41,997 nucleotides of DNA from Sphingobacteriia bacterium (GTDB lineage: Bacteria; Bacteroidota; Bacteroidia; Chitinophagales; Chitinophagaceae): positions 1-41,997 of the forward strand of contig CANGCK010000027.1 in NCBI GenBank assembly GCA_947452295.1, written 5' to 3'. Below are positions 34,801-41,997 of the stretch, in pieces (within the stretch, counting starts at the first letter, position 1; each line of letters starts with the position of its first letter). Under the pieces are notes generated by a model. It was given only the letters and a program-made list of their open reading frames with translations, was not told the origin of the DNA and made no database searches. The position numbers were made by a program, and so were the translations under genes.

Positions 34801-37800
34801 ATATGAGTCGGATGATTATGCATTTGTACAGCATAAAAAAGCCATGCAAATGATGCAGGTGGTGGGTTTTTCAAATTCTTCTAATTATGAAACAGCTAAT
34901 AATACATTGTATGGATTTGGCAACGCGCCAGAAAATGATTATGTATTTATTCAGGTAAATCAGCCATGTAAAACTACCAAAGAAGTGTTTGATACTTATT
35001 TATCAGGTACTACGCAGTTGGCTATAAAAAGTTGGGTAAATATGCCCAAGGGGCCGGAGTATATAGCTACTTATGCCGAGTATGTTGATTATGGAGTAAC
35101 CAAAGATCCTACTATCATTTGGGTACAATTAAAAAGATTAAATGGCTTTAACCCAGTTTCAATAACTGCGCTGGAGTATTTGCGACAACAATTACCCGGA
35201 CAAGCATTTCCCGGATACGATATAAAAGGTGCCCCACCATTGCAGCAAGTTGGTGCAATGTTAATTAATATGTTGGGGTCGTTAAAAGAATTGTTTTCTA
35301 ATCCTGTTGCGTCTTTTAAAGCGAAAGGTAAAGCAAGGTATACCGATTTAAGTAAAAGTTTTATACGGCTGAATCAACCCACTGGATATAAATTAGGCGG
35401 GGGGTATCGGGTGAAATCGGTAACGATGAACGACAATTGGAATAAAATGACGGGACAGTATTCCGCTGTTTATGGTCAGGTATTTCAATACAATACTGAA
35501 TCATTTTTGCATAATGCTAATAGGGTGATAAGCAGTGGTGTAGCCAGTTATGAGCCATCCATCGGAAATGATGAAAACCCATTTCAAACAATGATTTTAT
35601 CAGAAAATGCAATACCAGCGGGGCCAACTTCTTATGGCTCAATAGAAATGCCGGTATTAGATGCGTTTTTTCATTCACCTACTGTAGGGTACAGTAAGGT
35701 AACGGTATCATCCATTCATAGTAATTCAGGTAACAATAATAAGTTGCGCTCCGGCATTGGTAAGCAGGTTACTGAATATTTTACTGCCAAAGATTATCCG
35801 GTGTATTATAATCATACAGCATTGGAAGGAGATGCAGTTAAAGAATTGCATGATGCATCTTTATTTGGTTTTTTAAACCATTATACAAAAGATTTCAAGG
35901 ATGTATCGCAAGGTTTTGTGGTGATCAATAACGACATGCATGGGCAATTAAAATCGCGTGCCTCATTTGCAGAAAATGATACAGCTACTCCTATTTCACG
36001 CAGTACCTATTATTATAAAAATACGGGGTTTGGGGATGGTGTGGCCGATAGTTTTGATTTTTTATCACCCGAAACAGGCAATACCGTTGTGAAAGGAAAA
36101 ATGGGTATTGATATTGATTTTATGACTGATGTGCGTCATTTTTCTGTAGAAGCCAGTAATATAGAGTTTCAGGCACAAGTTGACTTATTAGGCGTATTGC
36201 CAATTGCTTCATTATGGCCAATTTTTGGTACTTCCCAAAATATATACAAAGCAGTTACTGTATCAAAAGTGCTCAACTATCACAGTATATTAGACAGTAT
36301 TGTTGTTACAGAAAAAGGGAGTACGGTGAGTACTAAAAATTTAGTGTACGATGCTTATTCTGGTAATGTATTAATTAATAAAACGCAAAATGAGTTTAAC
36401 CGAAACATTTACCAAACTGTAATACCAGCATATTGGGCATACAAAGGAATGGGGCCAGCTGCTAAAAATTGTGGGATGCAATTGAGGAGTGCTGCGCTGC
36501 TGAATGGCGCTTTAGTGTATAATGATGTACAACAAACAGATTTTGAATCGGGTGATGAATTGTATGTAGTACCTGCATCTGCTCCGACTAATTTGGTTTG
36601 TGATACAGATAGGATAGCTCCATTAACACCTAAATTATGGGCAATAGGTACAAGCAAAGTAACCGTACCATCGATTAGTACAGCTACAGTGCCGTACATT
36701 TTTGTAGATGATCAAGGAACGCCCTATAATAGAGATAATTTGAATCTTACGCTTGTACGAAGTGGCTATAGAAATATGTTATCGCACAATATAGCTAGTT
36801 ATTCCAGTATCAATCATCCTATTGTGCATGGTAATTTGTTGATCGACCAATCTACAGGAGTATTATCTGCAACTACCTCGGTGTATACCGATCAGTGGCA
36901 GGTAGATAAAGATGTAATCAAAAAATTTATTACAGCAATAGACAATGCCAATTGTAGTGTAGTAGAAAAAGAAAGCTTAACCGGAAATTATGAAAACAAA
37001 ATTAATCCTTATGTAAAAGGGTTATTGGGAAATTACAGAAAGCAAAACGATTATGTGTTTTATGAAAACAGAAAAGAAACCGATATTACTGCACCAACTG
37101 CTATTGCAGAAAATGGGTTGTTGAATAATTTCAGTACACTTTGGAAGTACGGTGCCAATCAGTATATTTTAGATACAACCAATAAAAACTGGGTTTGGCT
37201 GAATCAGTTAAATAAGGTGAATGCACGTGGATTAGAATTAGAACAAGTAAATGCATTGGGTATTTATCAATCGGCACAATACGGGTATTTAAAAAATTTG
37301 CCGGTAGCAATGGCGCAAAATGCCCGATACAGTGAAATGATGGTAGAGAATTTTGAAGATTATGGTTACAGTGAATTTAATAAGGAAACGTTGAGTATTT
37401 ATGGCGACCGAAAAATTGATTTTTCCAGATTATCTGGTGGTTTAATTGTAAATACCGATACTACTCATTTTGCGGCACATAGCGGGAAATATGTGTTGGG
37501 ACTAAAAAATGCAGCTGCCTCAATCGTATTGCCTTTTGAAAAAGATACAGATGTGTATGATTTGAAATATACAAGTGAACAATCAGCTAAATTAATTAAG
37601 GGTGCAACAGGAACTAATTTTAGTGAAATAACTTTAAACAATGTAGTGTTGGATGCGCCAAATAAAATATCCAGTAAGCCAAAGATTGATGGTGGTGTAT
37701 GGAACACATTAATGCCCCGGTTTGTAACGAACTATACTTATAATCCCAATGAACCATTTGCCATGAATTTTGGATTTTCAATTGGGGGATATCAATACAT

Positions 37801-38743
37801 TAAGATTGATGAGATGGGCGTGTATGCAATAAAGTTTGAAACAGTAAATAGGGATAATGCGCATTTAACATTAACCAATTCGATGAACTTTACTACTATT
37901 CAATTAATGGATACGGTGCATCAAACTACGTTAACAGGAACTGAACTTCCAGTGTTTGAAAATTCAGCAAAGAAAATACGCACCATTCAATTTTGTTTAC
38001 AACCCGGTATTTATAAGCTCTATACAAAAGTAACAGCATCCAGGTCATTTGATTGTGCTCAACAAGCCTATAAAGGATATTGTATGACCAATGCTTTTAC
38101 AGATGGAATGATGCCGGTGGAAGATTATTTTATTCAATGTAATAGAATTGCTGATGGAAAAACGGTGCAGTTGTTTAAAGATTATACAATTGATGCACAT
38201 TGTAAAAAGGTTAATCCGCCAAGTGGTAAAGCTGAATTTTTGCATCAATCATTTCACTTTAAACCGGGTAAAAAAATGGTATTAAGTGCCTGGGTGAGGG
38301 AGGAGTGTGGCAATGAAGTGAAGGGTATTCCATGTAACGATTATACGTATATAAAAAATGCTATTGAAGTTGGTTTTGATCAAAACACTTCAGCCAAAGT
38401 AACTATTACTCCATCGGGACCCATTATAGATGGATGGCAGCGTTACGAAGGCGTATTTGTTGTGCCCAATTCTTTCCAAGAAGCGCAAATACAATTGGTT
38501 AATAAATCGTCGGGTACCATTTATTTTGATGATGTAAGAATACATCCATACAATGCCAATATGAAAAGCTATGTATACGACCCGGTTAATTTGCGGTTGA
38601 TGGCCGAGCTAGATGAAAATAATTACTGTACTTTTTTTGAGTACGATGAAGAGGGTGAGTTAATACGTAAAAAAGTAGAAACAAAAGAAGGGGTGAAAAC
38701 TGTAATTGAAAACAGGTCTGCTTTGCAAAAAGTTATTAATTAA
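31880..38743 (+). CDS. Giant Rhs/SpvB-like exported protein without a full Rhs core
   Basis: The protein has 2287 residues. The N-terminus is hydrophobic (FYFLFCFSFFGNAY, about 12-25), consistent with export. Residues about 100-150 match the head of Bacteroidota Rhs-like proteins: LVDLFTGDFSYNIPLLDVGG, INLHYNGGIGVEDEASWVGL, then GWNINPGNI. Later segments resemble the same group: a DRWGNYKP motif near 910 and MLRRIVMPSGGEMNIQYESD near 955. Near 2126-2215 lies a jelly-roll-like domain (VLSAWVREEC, IYFDDVRIHP). The end holds one YD-like repeat (YDPVNLRLMAELDENN, FFEYDEEGELIRKK). There is no YD repeat array, no Rhs core signature and no toxin domain here. I do not know its function; a scaffold that pairs with the next protein is possible. 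Confidence 0.78.
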   Translation: MILFIVRFQRTIALLFYFLFCFSFFGNAYNHVVNNAVLYNIEFPTTSFKHHPAKVIGALNEQAHSAVRPNWVKLHKPVVAAYTPTGGGPSQPEMATFKSVNTDNLVDLFTGDFSYNIPLLDVGGYPINLHYNGGIGVEDEASWVGLGWNINPGNINRNTRGIPDDFNGNDTLIQTQNIKPNKTWGVNVDPSLEIFGFKLPATVKLGVEFNNYLGPSLRTSVVGNFTSAFIGLGAFEKNELQPNVQLGVSASSRYGSGVSVTTSLPAILNKGERENMLGVSLSTDYNSRTGIKSLTISEQNTFVRQDRKNVFQNQLSFLKPAYTPSLRLPIANTAYTGRFKFGFSLNGTSNTLETEVYSMNAEVPQHLIVQKKPMVGYMYYEQSNNNKDYVQDFNRMNDKEVTATTTIVAAPQYTYDVFSILGEGTGGNFRAFRNDWGYVRDNFTRSTDKSYAAGIDIGTPSHVGADFSHTKIPTSVGEWVDGNKLKNTQSFLSSHHLFENVYFKNTSEKVQINEAQLNRVGGANLVRYVTGGSNVNPTIEPVLAVYDRSNKKTGTLNLFNNDTAVQRNKRAQVIQYLTAEMAASVGLDKKIKSYSPSVIFDSSNNSLMYETIDRVDPVIRKKHHLSEIDVTESDGKRYIYGLPVYTHTQTDFTFSVAGGNINSDKVAVEKDWYNAVSSSMFSNSSLIDGYVQCATTPGYAHSFLLSGILSPDYADITGNGITPDDLGTAIKFNYTQIKNGSSNLYKWRTPLTKNDSANFMPGAKSEQRDDKGFVAYGERESWYLHSVESKAMIALFYTSNRLDRKGAIDCYGGIDSQDSMTKKLDSIGLYNKADLIKHGLKGAKCIKMVHFNYNYQLCQNTPDNISTVTGNKGKLTLQSIYFTFNGNKRTQHVNRFYYTSNTADSVLENPDYSAASSDRWGNYKPAILNPGKLSNADYPYTIQDATKKNRLDAYSSAWMLRRIVMPSGGEMNIQYESDDYAFVQHKKAMQMMQVVGFSNSSNYETANNTLYGFGNAPENDYVFIQVNQPCKTTKEVFDTYLSGTTQLAIKSWVNMPKGPEYIATYAEYVDYGVTKDPTIIWVQLKRLNGFNPVSITALEYLRQQLPGQAFPGYDIKGAPPLQQVGAMLINMLGSLKELFSNPVASFKAKGKARYTDLSKSFIRLNQPTGYKLGGGYRVKSVTMNDNWNKMTGQYSAVYGQVFQYNTESFLHNANRVISSGVASYEPSIGNDENPFQTMILSENAIPAGPTSYGSIEMPVLDAFFHSPTVGYSKVTVSSIHSNSGNNNKLRSGIGKQVTEYFTAKDYPVYYNHTALEGDAVKELHDASLFGFLNHYTKDFKDVSQGFVVINNDMHGQLKSRASFAENDTATPISRSTYYYKNTGFGDGVADSFDFLSPETGNTVVKGKMGIDIDFMTDVRHFSVEASNIEFQAQVDLLGVLPIASLWPIFGTSQNIYKAVTVSKVLNYHSILDSIVVTEKGSTVSTKNLVYDAYSGNVLINKTQNEFNRNIYQTVIPAYWAYKGMGPAAKNCGMQLRSAALLNGALVYNDVQQTDFESGDELYVVPASAPTNLVCDTDRIAPLTPKLWAIGTSKVTVPSISTATVPYIFVDDQGTPYNRDNLNLTLVRSGYRNMLSHNIASYSSINHPIVHGNLLIDQSTGVLSATTSVYTDQWQVDKDVIKKFITAIDNANCSVVEKESLTGNYENKINPYVKGLLGNYRKQNDYVFYENRKETDITAPTAIAENGLLNNFSTLWKYGANQYILDTTNKNWVWLNQLNKVNARGLELEQVNALGIYQSAQYGYLKNLPVAMAQNARYSEMMVENFEDYGYSEFNKETLSIYGDRKIDFSRLSGGLIVNTDTTHFAAHSGKYVLGLKNAAASIVLPFEKDTDVYDLKYTSEQSAKLIKGATGTNFSEITLNNVVLDAPNKISSKPKIDGGVWNTLMPRFVTNYTYNPNEPFAMNFGFSIGGYQYIKIDEMGVYAIKFETVNRDNAHLTLTNSMNFTTIQLMDTVHQTTLTGTELPVFENSAKKIRTIQFCLQPGIYKLYTKVTASRSFDCAQQAYKGYCMTNAFTDGMMPVEDYFIQCNRIADGKTVQLFKDYTIDAHCKKVNPPSGKAEFLHQSFHFKPGKKMVLSAWVREECGNEVKGIPCNDYTYIKNAIEVGFDQNTSAKVTITPSGPIIDGWQRYEGVFVVPNSFQEAQIQLVNKSSGTIYFDDVRIHPYNANMKSYVYDPVNLRLMAELDENNYCTFFEYDEEGELIRKKVETKEGVKTVIENRSALQKVIN

Positions 38744-38760
38744 TTGTTTGAACTATTTGT

Positions 38761-41700
38761 ATGATGAATTTTAAATTTACCATTTATAAAAAGTTGCTAT
38801 TTGCTGCTGTACTTGTTTTTATTTCATTTATTACGCAAGCGCAAATCAGTATTTTAGGAACTAAAAATGTACTGCTAGATGGGGTTACCTCCTTTACCTA
38901 TTATCCTGCTTTTGAAGGCTCGCCTGTTGCAACATGTGTGGGTGATTATACTTTTACGGTTACTGGTGGGCGTATAGAAGGTTCATCCGCTCAAACAAAA
39001 AGTGGTACCTGCGTCAATACAACCTATCTTTCTATTGGCATAAAAATTATATGGTTAACACCCAATGGTACATTACAATTTACTTGTGATCAGGGAAGTT
39101 ATACTTTTGTATTGAATGGATATTTTCCATTAAAAGGGGGAGATCTTTTAACTGCAAATCAACAAATTATTTATGGAAATGCGCCAACTACAATTTCTAC
39201 AACGGCAGCAACTGGTGGCCATGCAACGCCAAACTATGTTTATCAATGGTTACAGAGTGCCGACAATGTGAATTGGGTTAATATAGCAGGCGCAACTGAC
39301 GCTAATTTTACACCCGGTAATTTAACTAAATCAACTTATTACAAAAGGAAGGTTACAGAAACGCAAAATGGGAGTGTAGAATATACTGCTTCTTCAAAAG
39401 TAACTGTTATTCCTCCAACTGTTCAACTAAGTGGAAGCGATGTGGTGAATCAAGGTGGAACACTTACATTTACGCCTACCTTTAACAGCAGTGCTTCTGC
39501 AATTTATTCCGGTAATTATTCCTATACCGTTAAAGGTGGTTATATAATTGGAACATTCAATAATGATTCATCATTATCTGGCACCTGCTCCAATAATAAT
39601 TTGTATGCTATAAGAACTAGTGTTGTATTTACTTCACCCAATGCGAGTATTACATTTAATTCGGATTACGGAAGTTATACATTACCGGTTACCGTAGTAA
39701 TGCCTATAAGTGGCGGACTAATATCACCTGCTAATCAAAGTATTAATTATAATAGTACAGTTAATCCATTAACCGGCACTGAAGCAACCGGTGGGCATCA
39801 ATATCCAATATATAATTATCAATGGCAAAAAAGCAGCGACGGAGCGAGCTGGTTGGATATTTCAGGTGCTACAGGTATAGATTATTCTCCCGGTAGTTTA
39901 ATGCAATCATCCTACTATAAAAGAAAAGTTACGGAAACAAATTCCAATACCGTAAATTATAGTAATGTAGCGTATGTATTGGTGTATCCTGAACTAACAG
40001 CAAGTGTTGTAGCTGGCACCAATGCTGTTTGGCATAACCACTCACCCGGTACATTTACTTGTACTGCATCCGGTGGAAATGGGAGCTATACTTATACTTG
40101 GCAATCGTCTGCCGATAATATGCATTGGGCAGATGTAGGTGTAACTACCGGCAATTATAGTCCGGGTAAATTAACTCAAAACACCTATTACCGTGCAAAA
40201 GTTAGTTCAAACGGATTAACTATTGTAAGCAATGTAATTTCGGTAACGGTTAGTTATCCAACCATTCAATTAACGGGAAGTGCGGTGGTTAAAAAAGGAG
40301 ATACCAGTTACTATTTGCCTACATTTAACGGCAGTAGTAGTGCTTACTATTCCGGAGCATATACCTATACCATTACGGGCGGTTATATAAAAACTGCACA
40401 AGCAGCGCCTCCGTATATTATTGAAAAGGCAGGAGCCTGTGATAATGTATTGTATAGCATCCCTTTAAGTGTGGTATGGACTTCATCTAATGCAAGTATT
40501 ACTTTTTCTACTGATTTGGGAAGTTATACATTACCGGTTTATGTGGTGATGCCATTAACCGGTGGGAGTATAGAGCCAATACAGAAGAATCTATTTGTTG
40601 GCAACAATCAATCTATTACCACCACAACTTCGGTTAGTGGCGGCCATCAAACTCCTAACTACGCTTATCAATGGTTACAAAGTGTGGATGGTAACAATTG
40701 GACTGTGATAGCAGGTGCAACTGCTGAAAATTACACGGCAACATCAATGAGTAGTACTGCTTATTTTAAAAGAAAAGTTACAGAACTAAATTGGGGAAGT
40801 ATTGCTTATAGTAATGCAAGTAAAATTTCGGTCTATCCGCAATTAGAAGTGGCCATTCAACAAACGGATATGGAAGTAGCGTTGAATAGTTCTCCCGGCA
40901 CGTTAACTTGTGCTGCAAAAGGTGGTAATAATAGTTATACCTATTTATGGCAGGTATCGGACAATAATATTGATTGGGTTGATGCAGGTAATACAACTAC
41001 TTCATTTCCGGTGGGATTATTATCCACTACCCAATACTATCGGGTACAGGCAAGTTCAGTGGGGTATACAATTACCAGTGAGCCAATTAAAGTTTCGGTA
41101 CAATTAATAGTTGGTTTAACATTGTCCGCAGTTACTGCCAATGGTTATGGCTCAGACTTACATTTTTCTTGTACGGCTACAGGTGGTACAGGAACGTATA
41201 CTTACCAATGGATGGAAGCGGATGCCGACGCCAATGTATTTACCCCTGTTGCGGGAATTGCCACACAAACTTATGGTGTTACTACCTCCTCTAAAAGTAA
41301 GCGATATTATGTTGCAGTTAGTTCGGGCGGAACAACGGTAAACAGCAATGAGATGTTGATAGATATGCCCGGCCAACCGGTTATACAAACCAGTAGAACA
41401 CTGTTGTGCGATAATACCAATACTACGCTTACAGCTACCGGCAGTGCTCATTGTAAATGGTATTTAAATGATGTATTAATAGGAGAAGGAACTGCTATAG
41501 AAGTAAATAAGGCGGGTAGCTATTATGCGGTGGGATTTACTGCATATGGAATTACCCCGCCGAGTAATAAGTTGGAGCTTAGCGTATTAAACAAACCAAC
41601 AGTGGGTAGTATTAAAGGGGCATCCTTTTGTTTAAAGGGTTCTACTTTATTGTTGTTGAATGAGGCCCCTGGTGGTACATGGGGGTCTGCCAATACAGCG

Positions 41701-41997
41701 GTTGCGCAGATCAGCGCATTGGGACTAGTGAGTGGCAAGCAGGAAGGATTTACCGACATACAGTATTCTAATACCAATGCCTGTGGTACAACTATTAAAA
41801 CGGTGCCACTGCAGGTGATGAATATAAATGCTATAAAAGATAAATTGTCTATACCGTTATCGGATCCAATCCGTACGGATACCATTGGGTTGGTAAAGGG
41901 TGTAGCCAAAGAGATTTCCTTTCAGCACGATTCGTTGTATTCTTTGGCACATACCATTAAAAATGTGGTGTCGTTGCGGGTTAAAGAAGAGTCGGTA
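38761..41997 (+). CDS. Giant Ig-like repeat surface protein, 3' end beyond the window
   Basis: The frame is open from the ATG at 38761 to the window edge (1079 codons) with no stop. The signal peptide is residues 1-25 (LLFAAVLVFISFITQAQ). Two domain types alternate. Type A (GGYI, a lone Cys, then NASITF and GSYTLPV) appears at about 38869, 39418 and 40258. Type B is a SprB/Ig-like domain (YxYQW, W(L/V)xIxGAT, SYYKRKVTE) at about 39130, 39718, 39998, 40558, 40840 and 41100. A group 2 Ig-like (BIG2-type) domain follows at about 41580-41815 (GGTWGSANTAVAQIS). The ending VSLRVKEES resembles the region before an Rhs section in related proteins, so an Rhs C-terminus beyond the edge is possible but not shown. 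It lies 17 bp after the 2287-residue gene. Confidence 0.85.
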   Translation, partial: MMNFKFTIYKKLLFAAVLVFISFITQAQISILGTKNVLLDGVTSFTYYPAFEGSPVATCVGDYTFTVTGGRIEGSSAQTKSGTCVNTTYLSIGIKIIWLTPNGTLQFTCDQGSYTFVLNGYFPLKGGDLLTANQQIIYGNAPTTISTTAATGGHATPNYVYQWLQSADNVNWVNIAGATDANFTPGNLTKSTYYKRKVTETQNGSVEYTASSKVTVIPPTVQLSGSDVVNQGGTLTFTPTFNSSASAIYSGNYSYTVKGGYIIGTFNNDSSLSGTCSNNNLYAIRTSVVFTSPNASITFNSDYGSYTLPVTVVMPISGGLISPANQSINYNSTVNPLTGTEATGGHQYPIYNYQWQKSSDGASWLDISGATGIDYSPGSLMQSSYYKRKVTETNSNTVNYSNVAYVLVYPELTASVVAGTNAVWHNHSPGTFTCTASGGNGSYTYTWQSSADNMHWADVGVTTGNYSPGKLTQNTYYRAKVSSNGLTIVSNVISVTVSYPTIQLTGSAVVKKGDTSYYLPTFNGSSSAYYSGAYTYTITGGYIKTAQAAPPYIIEKAGACDNVLYSIPLSVVWTSSNASITFSTDLGSYTLPVYVVMPLTGGSIEPIQKNLFVGNNQSITTTTSVSGGHQTPNYAYQWLQSVDGNNWTVIAGATAENYTATSMSSTAYFKRKVTELNWGSIAYSNASKISVYPQLEVAIQQTDMEVALNSSPGTLTCAAKGGNNSYTYLWQVSDNNIDWVDAGNTTTSFPVGLLSTTQYYRVQASSVGYTITSEPIKVSVQLIVGLTLSAVTANGYGSDLHFSCTATGGTGTYTYQWMEADADANVFTPVAGIATQTYGVTTSSKSKRYYVAVSSGGTTVNSNEMLIDMPGQPVIQTSRTLLCDNTNTTLTATGSAHCKWYLNDVLIGEGTAIEVNKAGSYYAVGFTAYGITPPSNKLELSVLNKPTVGSIKGASFCLKGSTLLLLNEAPGGTWGSANTAVAQISALGLVSGKQEGFTDIQYSNTNACGTTIKTVPLQVMNINAIKDKLSIPLSDPIRTDTIGLVKGVAKEISFQHDSLYSLAHTIKNVVSLRVKEESV
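38869..40835 (+). repeat. Alternating A/B domain repeats in the giant Ig-like protein
   Basis: A composite unit of one type A and one type B domain (about 550-580 bp) occurs three times: from about 38869, 39418 and 40258. A lone B domain at about 39998-40245 interrupts the second and third. Similarity is clear in protein and moderate in DNA, so the copies are older than the 255-bp repeats of the NHL/Ig gene. Confidence 0.8.

Noticed and set aside
41158..41909. Minus-strand frames of 97 and 128 codons near the right edge
   Set aside because: They lie wholly within the plus-strand Ig-like repeat gene, whose frame is open and rich in domain motifs.
31880..41997. Calling the locus a complete Rhs polymorphic toxin system
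   Set aside because: No Rhs core signature, toxin domain or immunity gene is visible inside the window; the 3' end of the last gene is missing.

Overview
The window looks like a chromosome segment of a Bacteroidota bacterium, most likely a member of or near the Chitinophagaceae. This rests on strong A+T richness, absence of obvious Shine-Dalgarno sequences, candidate TTTG / TAnnTTTG promoters, and families typical of the phylum: a TonB-dependent receptor with a carboxypeptidase-regulatory-like N-domain, a DUF6089 outer-membrane protein, a BT_3928-like DoxX protein, DUF1599, a type IX secretion (T9SS) sorting domain, and giant Ig-like/Rhs-like surface proteins. The assignment is from memory of these families, not from a search.

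Bases 1-22,553 are mostly ordinary housekeeping genes. They run: the 3' part of mutS2; an FkbM methyltransferase and an MFS transporter (both minus); a DUF6089 barrel; ndk (minus); nrnA and a two-domain FKBP lipoprotein; folP (minus), divergent from DUF1599 and a DoxX/thioredoxin-like protein; a solitary DppB-type ABC permease; recF with DUF721 (minus); a pyrimidine/CoA stretch (pyrR, pyrB, coaD, a thioesterase, a minus-strand Nudix gene, pyrE); a secreted HMA-like protein facing a LEA14-like lipoprotein; a Rieske oxygenase overlapping an amino-acid permease; and a TonB-dependent receptor (minus). Three clear hairpin terminators sit between convergent genes, and two of them include the 3' end of a coding sequence.

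From 22,899 to the right edge every gene is on the plus strand and encodes an exported protein. The first is a 1743-residue T9SS cargo built as six NHL repeats, four Ig-like domains, six NHL repeats, seven Ig-like domains and a sorting domain; its last Ig array is a 255-bp tandem repeat with a recent 510-bp higher-order duplication. After a 271-bp gap comes a tightly packed operon (28,402 to beyond 41,997): a coiled-coil plus beta-barrel protein of 790 residues, a 367-residue exported protein, a 2287-residue protein with an Rhs/SpvB-like head and a single YD-like repeat at its end, and an Ig-like repeat protein of at least 1079 residues that runs off the window. Overlaps and gaps of 17 bp or less suggest that these four act together as a cell-surface or secretion apparatus. 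This is the least explained part of the window. No tRNA, rRNA, CRISPR array, insertion sequence or prophage was seen.
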